Source: Syngnathus acus
Lineage: Eukaryota > Chordata > Actinopteri > Syngnathiformes > Syngnathidae
Assembly: GCF_901709675.1 (NCBI RefSeq)
Contig: NC_051092.1
Coordinates: 1,306,491 to 1,370,490, forward strand
DNA: 64,000 nucleotides
Direction of reading: 5' to 3'
The notes beneath the pieces were generated by a model, which did not search any database, was not told the DNA's origin, and saw nothing but the letters and a program-made list of their open reading frames with translations. Numbering within the stretch: the first letter of the stretch is position 1; each line of letters opens with the position of its first letter. Shown here one piece after another: positions 42,001-54,657 of the stretch. The translations under genes and the position numbers were made by a program.

Positions 42001-45000
42001 CCCCCTGCTAAGTATATAGGACCTCTTCACAAAAGGCCCGTCTTGACAGTATATAGGACCTCTTCAAAATTTTTGGCATCACTGAGGTGGAATCGGGTCA
42101 ATAAATCTTCAAGACAAAGCGCCTAATGGCATATTTTACAGCTGGATTGAGTTTTTGTCTGGGGCCTCTTTTGTGGTCTCCTCTGATACAGACAAAATAA
42201 GTGGCGGCACCTGGCGCTAGCAGAACACATCCATTGCCCTTATTCATGCTCTCCCTCTATTTTTGTGAAGCTGCGATTAGTAAGGGCCATTTTTAATGAT
42301 CACAATTTCCACACAGGAAAAAGGAGCGAGAGAAAGCCATGATTTGTTCTGCAGCTCTTCCAGCGGTTTGATATTTTTGCTTGTGTCGCGACAAAGAGGG
42401 CACAGTATTCCCATGTGGCTGGGATGAGGTAGCCCGCCCGGGTGGAGATGGGGTTTTCCCACACTTGCTTGAGTCTGGGTCTCATCCTAAGTCAAAATGT
42501 TACACGGGCACAAGAGGTCAGTGTGTCTACCCGCCACACGGCAGGATTTCCAGCAGCCGTTCTCAGCTGACCGATATTTCTGCCGAGTGTTGTCGGGAGA
42601 AAATCAGCAGTTTCCCGTTTCCTGCAAACATGAGGCTTTAAGGAATGCGGCCTGCGTAGTTTTTTTTTTTTTTGCATGTGACAAAGTCTCCACTGCCCCT
42701 AAAAATATCCCATCATCGTCATTTTGTCTACTACATTGGCCTGAAACATTCTCACAATGAGCGAATGACTTCAAGTTTACTCACCCGTCCGTCAGTGTTG
42801 CTCTGCCCGTCTGTGTTATGGTGTTCCACAAGGTTCAAGTTTGAGGCCCCTTTCATTGTATTTGCTGCTCCTGGGTTCTATCTTAGCAAAGCGTCGTATT
42901 TCCTTTCACTGCGAATGACAGATCCATTTCTCACTAAGTAGTCTCAAATTTGGGTTTTAACTTGGAATGTTGGCTCCCACACATTTTAGAGGTAATTTCA
43001 AGATACATAGAATCACCTTATCTCTCTTAGGACTTAGTAGGCATTGAGCTTTTTCTCTTGCTGGTCTTCTTCTTCCTTTCAAATGACCTTTGTTAGGCAA
43101 AACTCCTCTATGTTCATTCAAACTCATCATAAAACGAAATGTTATTCTTTAGCTTTCGACTCAGCATGATACTCGACACTTGGCATTGTTGTGGTGTTTT
43201 ATTGCGTTTCATCTCCATCATTTGTCTTTGTTTTTGATTTTATAGGTTTGATTCTTACTTACTTCGCATGCATCTGCGCTTTTAGGAAATACCGTAATTT
43301 TCGGACTATAAGTCGCGGTTTTTTTTCATAGTTTGGGTGGGGGGGCGACTTATACTCAGGAGCGACTTATATACATATATATGTTTTTTTTTCACTTTTT
43401 TGGGCATTTTATGGCTGGTGCGACTTATACTCCAGTGCGACTTATAGTCCGAAAATTACGGTAAGTTGTATTGCTATAGTCAAGTCACCTTTCCAACCAG
43501 TTGTAGACTTCAGTTTAGCTCACAACTGTTGGACTGACCTGTAAATCCAGAGCTGGATTTTGTGATTATGTTATACAGTAACTAATTCCGACCTACAGAT
43601 TACAGTACTATTTTGTGGCCACAAATTAGCATTTAGTACATACGGCTTCAGTTTTCTTGCCTGGAACCTCTTTTAGGTATATATTGGCATCTCCTGTTCT
43701 CCATCCAAAATGGTCGAATCCGATGACTACCTCCCAACTTTGCCTCTTGGCCACCGTGGTCGATTTCCAATAAAGCCGATGGCTCTAACCATCATCGATA
43801 TGAAACGTGCCTTACGTGAATTGTATTCAACTTCACTTTTGAGTGGCATTTCAAAAAAACAACAACAAACACACCATTGACCTTGGTGGTCATTCCATCA
43901 ACTTAAACAAACTGAATCCAATGTTTGCTTGATGTCCGTGCAGCTGGATGTTACGTGTCCAGTGGAAACAAGGTATTAGTTAATCCTCTTGAAGCCAGGG
44001 ATGTAAATAACACCAAAGTGGAAGCCACTGCCGTGCCTGTTCTAATCATGTGGTGCTGTATTACCGCACTGTACAGGACACACAAGGCTTGCGCCACATG
44101 TGACATTCACATTCTAACCTACATCCAGTATGGGCATTTTAGCGCTAACGGGATGCTTCTTGGCTCATGTTGAAGCATAAAACCCGATTTAACTGCGATG
44201 AAGCGGCCATGATGGCCACTCCTAACACAGAAAGACCTCTGTCATTCACATCCACGGCCGTGCTGCTTTCAATCGCCCACAAATGTCAGTATTCTTTAGG
44301 TAGTGTGGCACGGGATAATTCTTATAAAAGCCGCTCTGTTCTTCCCACCCCGGCGGCCCCTCCCTCCCTCCCTCCCTCCAGCCTGCATAAGAAAATAGGT
44401 GCTGGAGCGTGTTGTGTTGTGGCGGAGACGACCTGCCAGTTGGTGTTCATTACCAGTGGCAGGAAGATTCAGACCTGTGGAACACTGCACGCTGTTCAAA
44501 AAGCCAACAAAACATTTCTTGCACGCGAGCAAGGGCGCTGTGGCAAAAGGCGGTGAGCGCCGAGTGCGGTCGGGTGGGGGTGGGGTGAGCTGTGGTATAT
44601 ATTCACTGTCAATGCCCTCCATTGATGTAGGTCATTTACTGTATTGGGCTGCATGTGTGGCTAATCTGATTAGCGTTTGACGGGATGAGACCTCTGAGGC
44701 ACCCCTGTTAGCCAATCATTGGGTTCTATCTGTGAGTTCGGACTTGTTAGAGAGGAAGCTAAAGGGAGTATTTCGTTTCTTGCCGATGCTCACTATGGTA
44801 TGCATGACGTGTGGTAAATCACAGAATGTTTGTTTGGCACGTTGAGGCGTGGCCCTCAGCACAAGGTGTGGAGAATTCAATGGACCCCGTCAATGAAGCA
44901 AACAGGGAAGCCCTAAGTGTTTTGTGTGATTGACTGGCGGCCAGTTGTGGTCTTGCCCAAAACCAGCTTTTTTTAAAGATATTTAGTCGAAACGAAGATT

Positions 45001-48000
45001 TGCATTTCTAGGCTCCATCACGCCGTTACGTTATAAACAACAGCATCTACGCGGTCTGTTAAAAGGGCGTCAAACAAACGTCTTTCCGCAACAGACGAGC
45101 ATTATCTCCGTCTGTATCTCGTCTTATCGAGCAGCGCTGAGGCCTCTCGGGGGTTCTGTTATTCCTCTTCTGGGCTCCTCCGAGGTTTTGTGTCTGGTCT
45201 AGTGTCGGACTTCATCAGCAAAACAAGTTTGTCCTGCGGGTTTACGGGTAATGGGGCACCTGCGGACATACATAACCATGACTACGACTGGTTGCGTGTC
45301 CTTAGTTAACTAGGATTGAAAAGATAAAGGAGACTGCAGGTTGTTTCAACGTGCACTCAAGGTTGCAAGAGAGTGCCCACTCAAACTAATTGAGGCAAAT
45401 TTGATGAGCTGGTCAATGGAGGCGAGCCATCCCCGCCCGCCCGCCGCTCCCTTAAGAGTTAAGGGGATGAAGTAATGCACGGGCGGCTAAGTGTATGCAG
45501 GAATCGGACGGGTCATACGTAACCTCGCCGCCGAGTGTCTCTAGACTGAATGTCAATATCTTCCGTGCAGTGCGGCGGATTGAGGGAAGAGCGTTACGGT
45601 TAGTACGCGCGAGTCTGATTGAAATGCATTACAGGGGTAGTCCTCCTGCTATTGTTCACAACCTGACAGCTATAAGGCCCACAAGGGCTGGCAAGCCCAT
45701 TCAATGGTCTCTCTCAATAACGACAAAAGATCTCCATGTTTTTAGAGTCCTCTCCCGAGAAGCTTGAGTTGAGTTTCCGTGGCACGCACCTGACCCCGCC
45801 CTTTTCACACGCTGGTACAAGATAGGATTGTGAGATACAGTAGACGTTTTTGTCCCTCAAGGGACTGAAGAATCGCGGTTGGTTTGGTTGTCTGATTTTT
45901 CAATTTTGGGATTCTTCGGCATACTGTTTGTACTCGTCAGCAGACTAGCAGTTTTTACATTAGGTGGTTGTCTGCTGGCAGAGAGGCAGGCCCCGGTTTG
46001 GTCAGAGGTCATAGAACCAGAAGTGTGCCAAGTCCAACCACCGGAACCAGTCTCGTTTTGTCTGCACCTTGTGTTCTTTTTTTGTGTCTGAGATATTTTC
46101 AAATTATACAATTTTCCCCCAGCCAACCTTTCTCACCCGACAAGATGTGTTGCTTTCATGCCCGAGGACACGGCAGGAATGTTATCTGCTCCTATTTGAT
46201 ACGCTGGAGTGTTTTGTTTGTAGTAGGTGACCGAGCCGAGTTGTCGCACGGTCGCTCACGTCAAAGAAGTGATTACATCTCGCCTTCGCCGGGACCAGGC
46301 CGGCTTTCGTGACGCCGGTTTAACCCTTCCTACAGAAACCGATGGTCTTAGGCGTGAATGAACCAAGGATGTGGGAGGGGGGGGCATGGTCAGAGATAAG
46401 CTGTTTACTTACTGACCTAGTGACCTCAGAGTGAGTGTTTATATAACTGCAGTACCTGTGACATAATCACGTTGCGTGGAGCACGAGGTACAGTTGCAGT
46501 CACTCTCTTTCCTGGTAACTGGGTCAGTGTGTTCCGTTAGGCAATTCTTCCCTCAGTGCTGACCCCCCCCCCCTACGCCCAACCCGGACACTTTCTGAGA
46601 AAGACCAACCACGCCCTGGATGTGGCAACCAGCCAAGGATGGGACAACCAATCCGTTTGCGATTCTAAGTGAGGGAAGCGTGCCGCTAAGGGAAGCTGGC
46701 ATGCATGTACTGTAGCATCATGGATTTGTTTTCAGACCTAAAGCTGATGGCATGAGTCCACATGGAAATGCAATCAAGCAACAGTTATTGAAACCAAGCA
46801 GGGAATTGTCCAATTCAAACTATTTGCAAAAAAAGATGACGTAACTTTGCTGTCCAATCAAAAAGATGGATCTCTAAATTTTGAACGGTTTTGCCTTTAT
46901 TTGGAACACTAGCTAAGATCATTTTTGTTGGTAGCGTAACGGTTGACTTGTTGCTACCGACGTCAACAATACGTCGTCCTGAAATCAAGTTCAGTGGATT
47001 GTTAAGGTTGTTTTTATCATTTCTTCCTCAATGAATACCTGCTGATTAATTAAGGTAGGGTGTATATTTGAAAGGAGGAAATAATTAAGGAAACAGAACA
47101 TGCGAAGATGCCAAACAAACCGTTTCAGTTCCGTTTTTGGAAGAGTTGAACCGGAGGTCGGCTCTTTTCAACAGATGATACCCAAAACCACCTTCAAAAT
47201 TCTCACCTTTGGGCTCGAGAGGATCGGAACGAGTGAATTCATCTTGTGCATTCTTTACAGACAAGACGCTGACTAATGGCTGCACCCGACCATTGGCTTA
47301 TTTCCACTCAGGATCAAAGTAGCTGTTCCCTTAATCTCTTAAGGTATTCCTGGAAGTTCCTCTCGTGAAAATCCCACATTATGATTTGGGGCATCGCATT
47401 CTTTTTAGAGGTTAAGTCTGGTGTTAAATTTATCCGAGGGCCACAAAGGGGCGACGTGTCCATCAATCCCCAGCAGTGACGGAGCTCTAAATAATTTCAA
47501 GGGTCACAGCGGGTTGCCGCTGGATACCTGATGATTCCCATCATGGCTGTCTGTATAGGACTTGGGGACATCTCAGCCTGGCTCTCTGGTGTCTGGTTAA
47601 ATATTAATTCTGTTGGATCTGTTACACTGGTTACCGAGCCTTAAGCAGCATGTCGAGCTTAAGCTCCACTTTTAGTAGTCACGAAGACATTTTTTTTTTT
47701 TGCAGTGCCAGGTGGCCACGCCGGCTGTTGCTCTTGCTAATAAGGTATGAAATCAGACCATCATGATGCTCATCAATGAGATGAGGGCCATAGAAGTAAC
47801 ACTAGTATGTTTCTGGAGGCTCCGGTTATTTACAGCTTTGAATTCTAGCCAGAAGAGACACTCAGGCACTTTGCATTGGCTGTGATAAAACATTTGAATG
47901 GAAACACGGTCGTAAATTAACACAGAGCCGGCGGGAGTAGAAAGTAGGAAGGACCCAGTGGGTCTGCCGACAGTTGAGGTGAGGCGTCAGGAACACAGAC

Positions 48001-50747
48001 CGGGCTGTCTAGACTTGCTCGCTCCGTCTGCGTGTTTTGTTGCAGTATCGCGGGGGCGATGGCGTACACGCGTACCAACGTCTTCTTGCTGGCATCAAGT
48101 CGCGTACGAGGAGAGCTTGATGCTAGGCGGCAACTCTTTCCATTATGGCCTTGAGGGAAACCGCAGAACAAAGCAGGCATTTGGCGGACCCGCTCGTACG
48201 CGCTCATTTGTCACGGCACCTTTAAACGTGCAAGCGTGTTTACTTCTTTTTCGTCACCGCACGTCGCTGGGGAATAAAGGTCAGGTCCAAAAAAACTGTG
48301 CTCTGTAATACCGAGAGGAACATATGACCCTTTGTTGTCAAGCAAAAAGCATGGCGAGGCTGCTTTCATGCTCCATACACAATGTTTCCACATTATATAG
48401 AATAGAAGGAAACCACAAGATATATGGTACCATCTGGCTTTGAGTAGATTTGTGTCAAAGCCCACTTTTATTGCCCGATAAACGGGGGTTAGGGTGTAAT
48501 TTTCCCATGCGCCGAGCGGCAGATAGTTACACGCTGGAAAAAGGGTGGGGTGGACCCATTGTGAATGCATCTGGAGAATTCAACGGCGGTTTTAAAAGAA
48601 CTCTTTTTAGATTCCAACTATTCCTCAATATTTCTCACCATCTGATGTTAAACTATTCAAAACTATTGGGAGAAATCTGTCATCATAATAGAACCAATAC
48701 GGTATTTGTCTAATAAAATGACAAACATTTAAAACATTGAACCCGATTCTGATTATTAAATGTATTGATGTGTTTTGCTAGCCAAACTTGGTTTACTTTG
48801 ACCACCCAACCAATCAGAGAACAGAATGCTTCCTGTTACCACCCAACCAATCAGAGAACAGAATGCTTCCTGTTACTGTGGTATCTGAATGAACCAACCA
48901 ATCAGAGGACAGAATGCTTACTGTTACTCACTGTGGGCTGGGTACCTGAAATCTTGATTGGTGAAAGAAACAATCAGTCGTATTGTTAAAATACACTAAA
49001 AAGTAAATCTATTGAAGTCTGGCTTTGATGGTTTTCAAGACTCATTTTATAGACCTGATGATTTTTCCTAATCGTTCAAACTTGGCAGGGTTGTCAACAA
49101 CATTCTTGTATGTGGTGTGTTAAATTTAGAAGACATTTATTCTCACTTTGTCGGGACTTTTGATTGACGTCAGCCAGTACTAGTGGTTTTGAAGGCTCTG
49201 GGCAGATTAGATTGACGTGACGACACAGACGCTGAAATCTGATTGGACAAAAGAAATGTAATGTCTACATAAACATACTTGAAGCAGTGCAGCCGTGAGG
49301 AAAAACTACAAAATGAAGAGAACAAAATTCAGGGTTTAGGTCATTGCTTTTTATATTGTAGCAGAGAAGGCTTTAACATTCTTACATTGTCAGGCTGCTC
49401 CACCTTTTTGTTGCAAAACAAAAGCAAAAGAAATCAGCCTACCTTTGATATGCTCTTGTGAGTTTTCGTTCATGCTCATGAGATGTTCGACCACAAGTTT
49501 GCCGCCATGCGTCACTGTGGTTGCTGCAAGGAGAACCAACTAGTTCTAAGTGCAAACATGTATATATCACATGTCGAAACTTTTGACAGACAATCATAAG
49601 CGCAAATTGGATGACGTCATCCGCCTACCACATGACCACAGTCCTACGACTTAGAGGCAGAATTTATTTCAATTCCTCTTTTCACGAAGACAAATTTTCA
49701 TCAACAAAATTAATCACTCGGTTTCGCAAGCTTACTTTCCCATCATATTTATTCATTATGTTATGTTTAATCTCAAAGTTTTGAATGATTGATTAATATG
49801 AGCTTTCTTGTCGGTGGTGACTGGGCATGTTTTGATGAAAAGTTGATGAGTAAATCTTTGGATCGTCTTTAAAATACACATCAAAGTCTCTGACAATTTT
49901 GTGGTGGTTCACTTGGAATAAATAAACGTGCAGAGTTTAAGGGACTGGCTTCGTGTAATGCAATTGAAAGATTGGAGAACCTACTCCATTTGGTGCCAGT
50001 CCAATGGCGAGTGTGGTTTTTTTGTTACCATGACGACAGCAATATCTGAAAGGAGAGCCCAGCGTAAAAAAAAAAAAAAAACAATGAAATATTTCACAAT
50101 GACATTATTTCACCAAGCTCAACATTATTCTGTGCATCTAGCAAAATTCAATGCAGCTTTGCTTACCTTGTGGTTCGGATTCACTCTGCAGGGAATGCGG
50201 GTGTGTCTGCGTGAAATTGTTGTGTCTGGTGGCCCACGCTTGAAAGTGGCGCTGGATCCTTCGCTGATAAATCGTCACTAGAGAAACTCTGTGGGTGGAG
50301 TTATCATTTGAATTGGGCAACAGAATGCTTGTTTACGGAAACTTTTATATGCAATGGATGACTCCCAGTTGAAGTTGACTGACTGTCCTGCTTCTGTTTT
50401 GTCCAGGAGAGCGTCCGTTCCCTTGTACCTGGCCCGACTGCAGTAAGAAGTTCGCTCGCTCCGACGAGCTAGCCCGCCACTACCGCACCCACACGGGAGA
50501 AAAGAAGTTCGGCTGCCCGCTTTGCGACAAACGCTTTATGCGAAGCGACCACCTGATGAAGCACGCCCGGCGCCACTCGGATTTCCAGCCCGGCATGCTT
50601 AAAAGGCCCCACGGTGGCGGCGGCGGGGGAGTGGCGGGCCACGCCGCCCGTCCCGGCTCCCTCAGCGATTACAGCCGCTCGGACGCCTCCAGCCCCACCC
50701 TCAGCCCCACCCTGAGCCCCGCCCTCAGTCCCGCCAGCTCGCCTTAA
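39038..50747 (+). CDS. klf13: Krueppel-like factor 13
   Basis: Nuclear Sp/KLF transcription factor that binds GC/CACCC boxes. Two coding exons are seen: 39038-39476 and 50407-50747, split inside the first finger linker (HTG|ERPF). They give 259 residues; human KLF13 has 288. The N terminus [19 protein letters not shown] is the KLF13 hallmark and lacks the short human MAAAAYV extension. [11 protein letters not shown] follows near residue 54. Three C2H2 fingers lie at 123-145, 153-175 and 183-203, with KLF linkers and the contact motifs [16 protein letters not shown] and RSDHLMKH. The C terminus carries the conserved [14 protein letters not shown], followed by a short Ser-Pro repeat ([18 protein letters not shown]). 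I chose the ATG at 39038 because the upstream in-frame start would be a TTG. Position between trpm1 and otud7a matches human 15q13.3. Confidence 0.96.
42011..42070. repeat. short direct repeat (AGTATATAGGACCTCTTCA)
   Basis: Two copies of AGTATATAGGACCTCTTCA about 38 bases apart in the klf13 intron, separated by a CCCGTC-containing spacer. Confidence 0.8.
43290..43463. mobile_element. foldback MITE with 26-bp perfect terminal inverted repeats
   Basis: The 174-bp element begins TACCGTAATTTTCGGACTAT and ends with its reverse complement; the perfect inverted match runs 26 bases, to AAGTCGC. Inside, the motif GCGACTTATACTC recurs, with T/G-rich filler between. The structure is typical of a small non-autonomous DNA transposon; the motif is abundant in fish genomes. 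It may have inserted at a TA. No coding capacity. Confidence 0.8.
48801..48990. repeat. CCAAT-containing tandem repeats
   Basis: ACCCAACCAATCAGAGAACA occurs at 48804 and again at 48841 (37-bp period). A diverged third copy (ACCAACCAATCAGAGGACAG) follows at about 48893. Each copy holds a CCAATCA box followed by GAATGCTT(C/A)CTGTTAC. Inverted ATTGG cores occur nearby at about 48955 and 49240. Confidence 0.75.
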
Positions 50748-51111
50748 ACTGAACTTCGCACTTTCCGCCTCCAGCGTGTTCTTGTCATGATAACGCTGAT
50801 GTTGTTGCACACTTGTCAGCGGCGACCCCCATCTTTGCTGATCCCGCGCTTGCTGTGGTGTACCATACTGTACAGAACTGCTTATTGTCGAGCAATGACA
50901 CGTGTGATCCCATAAGAAGGTAATGCCTTTCCCAGATGGCAATATTTACATTCTCGACCGTATGTCTCGACTTTTCTTCTAATTGTCCGTGTGCAGCAAC
51001 TCGACATGACTTAGACAACAGATGCCCTGATGAGTCTTAGCAAAATATTTCTTTTTTTTCTTTTCAAACAGGTGATGAGAAAGGCCATAGACACACACAC
51101 GCACACACATA

Positions 51112-51510
51112 CACTGTAAATTGTTGGGTCAAAAGTAACCCAAATTGGGTGAAACCGCAAACACAGCATCAGGTCCAAGATGGATATAGCCATTGCTGTG
51201 TTATTATTACCCAACCCATTGGGTTGAAGATTAAGTTGGATCAAGATTTTAATCCCAATTGGGCTATAAACAACACATACTTATGAATTAAAGGATACAA
51301 CAGAAGAAACAATATGTCGGTGTTAGCCACCGAGCCAGCTAGCCACCAGTCATGTTACATTCCTTTGAATTCAACTTCAGTTCTTCACCCAGTCGCCAAC
51401 CCAATCTGCTAGGTCAAAAATCATGAACCCTAACCTTGAGTAAAAGTAATCCAATCCGCTCAGCTACCCAGCGAGTGTTTGAGGAAAAACAACCCAGCAT
51501 TTGTTGTGTG
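51112..51510. mobile_element. degenerate MITE-like repeat (CACTGTAAA...TTGGGTCAAA type)
   Basis: Begins CACTGTAAATTGTTGGGTCA and continues with repeated AACCCA / TTGGGT blocks. It ends near AACCCAGCATTTGTTGTGTG, an imperfect inverted match to the start. This TTGGGTTAA-rich pattern is a common teleost non-autonomous element. (CA)n and (TG)n tracts abut the two ends. Confidence 0.45.
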
Positions 51511-51855
51511 CGTGCGTGTGTGTGTGTGTGTGCACAGATGCTAAAACAACAACACACACACACCTCAGGATAGAAGACAGTTTCTCTGAATACTCCGATA
51601 CTTCACACAAAATGCACAATATACTCATCACTTTACTCGGAAGTTCAACCACTGGTTGGATTTTTTTTGCCCTGCTCAGGGATGGCCTTGTTAGCTTGAA
51701 CAAATGGAGGGAAACAGTCAGTCCACACACAGACGCAGTATGTCTTTCTATATGGAGAATTATACATGTAATATATCTGTATATATGTAGACGTACAAAC
51801 ATGTACCCATGTGTATATTTCAGCCTTACGCTCAACACACCATTGCACTCTTTTA

Positions 51856-51886
<31 letters not shown>

Positions 51887-54651
51887 TTGACTTCCTTCTA
51901 ACATCATTTTAAGCCTCTTTTGAGACAAAACGACACATCAGAGCTGTAACACAAGCCCCCCGGCATTTATCCGTCTTTGCCTTTTAACACGGAACCGAGC
52001 GAAGGGAGATATTGCCCGTGTGCGTTTTGACACATCCCGCAGTCAGATAATTAAATACGAGACGTCTGGTTGCAAATTTTTGACGATAGCTGTTACGGCT
52101 CTGATAGCACCTTTTTGGGAATCGGGAGCGTCAGAGGCGTTTATAAACAACAGCGGCGTGGAAAAATGTCGGCTTTTAAACACACTAACCCCGTTCCTGC
52201 GGCATCCATTCTCTCGCTGGACATTTATTGCGGCAAACAGCCAGAATTGGGTTATAAAGATACGTTTCAAAGCAGCTGTTTAAATACAAATGGACACAAA
52301 GGGACGATAATGTGGGGGAGGGGTCGGTACCAAAGACTAAGTAATTCACGGGGATGATTTGAGGCCTGCAAAACATCCCACAAGCAACGTCATGTCACCC
52401 GTCTGGCTCTACCTGTGCCGTCAAGCTGTCAAGCTTGAAAGGAACTCGAGGGTGTCGGTGGAGCTGTCTGCAATGTTCAGATGGGAAAAGGCGCCTCCTG
52501 ATAAAACAAGAGAAGAGGTTTATCACGACTCGAGCAGAAGAGGAGACGCCCTCGTTTCCTGCTTATGCAAATGTATCAACTTGGGGGAGGGGCGGGGGGG
52601 GGGGGGGGCAACGCTACCACCGAGACCAGGCAGATTCAAAATTAGCTACGGAAATATTTGGCTTCTGTGTGAAATTTCATGATGAACCTAAGATGCATTT
52701 GAAATAGAGGTTAACTTCATTCAACTTCTCTAAACTTTTGAACTGCTTAGAGTGCAGCAAAAAGTACTGAAACGTTGGACATTAAGTTCATACCGGACCA
52801 ATTTTATGAGTGACTTTAACATTTGAATAATTTTATGGTGCAAAGATCGATGAATAATTATTCGTAGCAAATAAATAATCATTTTCCGACCAATTAAGTG
52901 AAACTGGACCATTTCTTGGAGTCCCCTTTTTGACAAAGCTCATACTGTTAAACAGCTGCTTTCTAACCTCTCCAAGCAAAAATGAAAATATCATCTTGGT
53001 GTTGCGCCGTGACTCGTGTGCTCGGTTGCACATGTAAGTCGAGCTAAAAAACCAACTTCCGTCGCGTCCGCATGCATCCTCCTTGCAAATGCAGCGTTGC
53101 TTTGATCCCATCGCATCCATCCAGACCGTTGCCATGGCGAATGGCGCTTCATCCCCCCCCCCCCCCCCTCGGTGCCGCGCGCATGTTAACAACTCCGGCA
53201 GGTGTACGTCCATGAATGGCGGGCCTTGTCTCCCCCGACTCGCCCCCGCCCTGGCGGCCATCTTTCTTTTCAAAGCAGCAGCTCTTGCCACATCCCCCTG
53301 GAGACCAATCTTCTCCTTAGATCCATTCCCGTCACTTTTAGTAAGAGAAACCACTGAGGATAATAATGTTTTCAATTTTCTTAACTGCTGCTGAGCAGCC
53401 TTTATGTGCAGGTTTGCATGCTTTTCTTAATCCATAAACTGCACAATGACCTCAGGTTCCATGGGACGTATACAGCATGGGTGGCATCGTTTGTTCTCAC
53501 TGCTGGTCAGTGTCCAGCGAACGCCTCCCTCCCTTCCTCCCTCCTTCTCAAGGCCCACCTGCCTCTGCACAACATCCTGCCCGAGTCACAATTTGGGCTC
53601 CCTGAGGCTGAAATGAAACGCCCCTAAGAGAGAGAGAAAAACAAAAACTGGACTTAATACATGATGACATGTGAAAGAGGAAATGTCCCCATCCATCCTT
53701 CCATCCTACCCATCCATGTTCTCACTGTACCAAAAAACTACTTGAATAATTCAACAGAGAAAGGCCATTGAACACCATTTTGTACATTATGACTGGTTTT
53801 CTTTTCAGGGTGGGGGGTGTTTTTGTTTGTGTTTCCATCGTTTTCAGGTCATTGATAGCTGATTTGTATGTTATGCTAAAACAAAAACTAAAAAACAGCC
53901 ATCCACTCACCAGAGTGCTGTTGATGTCAGGGTGACGAGCATTTGCTTCCATGTGGGCTTGTCCTCCATAATTCCTCCACGTTCCCACGAACAGGGAATG
54001 TTCAACTGGTGGGCGACAGTTAGTAGATGAAACTTCCTGACCTCTATGTATATTCATTTCACATGGAATGACTGATTTTCTTCTTTCGAGTTGTTTTCCT
54101 TGAGATAAGTGACCCTGAGCGTTACACACGTGGACAAAATTGTCTTCTACAGAAAAAAAAAATCACAGTGGTCATAGAAAAGAAATGACCTGAAATCTGA
54201 CAAAAAAATAATAAATAGAAAATAAAAATTAAGCAATGAGACTAAGACATTGCTTTGGAATTGTGATTCCACAGATTTTATTTAAAAAAAAAAAAAAGGT
54301 AAATCTAAAAAAAATAATAAAAATAATTATAAATAAATACAATACCTTGTTGACATTTTTAACCAAGTTGTCCTCTAACATTACAGGTGTGTTGCCCTCA
54401 GTCGGTCTATTATGGGAAAAACATGTTAAAGATAAAAGCTAGAAAACCATCTCCAAACAGCTTTTGATTTTTTTTTTTTGGTCCATGTGTGTGTAGCACC
54501 AATCCGTATTTACTCTTAATTTGTATTATTGCTTTCTTTTGGTGTGTGTGTATAGTTTTCAGGATCATACCTCTTAGAAAAATATTTGGCTTTTTTTGTT
54601 GTTGGTATCTTTCCAAACACCCGGTGTAGCTTCTGGTCGACAAATAGCACA

Positions 54652-54657
54652 AATAAA
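54652..54657 (+). terminator. klf13: candidate polyadenylation signal AATAAA (klf13, proximal)
   Basis: Canonical hexamer with a GT/T-rich downstream stretch (GGATTGTTTGTTTTCTG). Assignment to klf13 is inferred from strand and position. Confidence 0.4.

Larger units (their letters stand above)
39477..50406 (+). other. klf13: klf13 intron (10.9 kb)
   Basis: Single intron from a GTCAGT donor to the TTTTGTCCAG acceptor. It contains a (GCTGT)n tract at about 41188-41207, the direct repeat at 42011-42070, the foldback MITE at 43290-43463, and a cluster of CCAAT-bearing repeats at 48801-48990. Frames within it are short and unsupported. I recognised no RNA gene. Confidence 0.6.
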
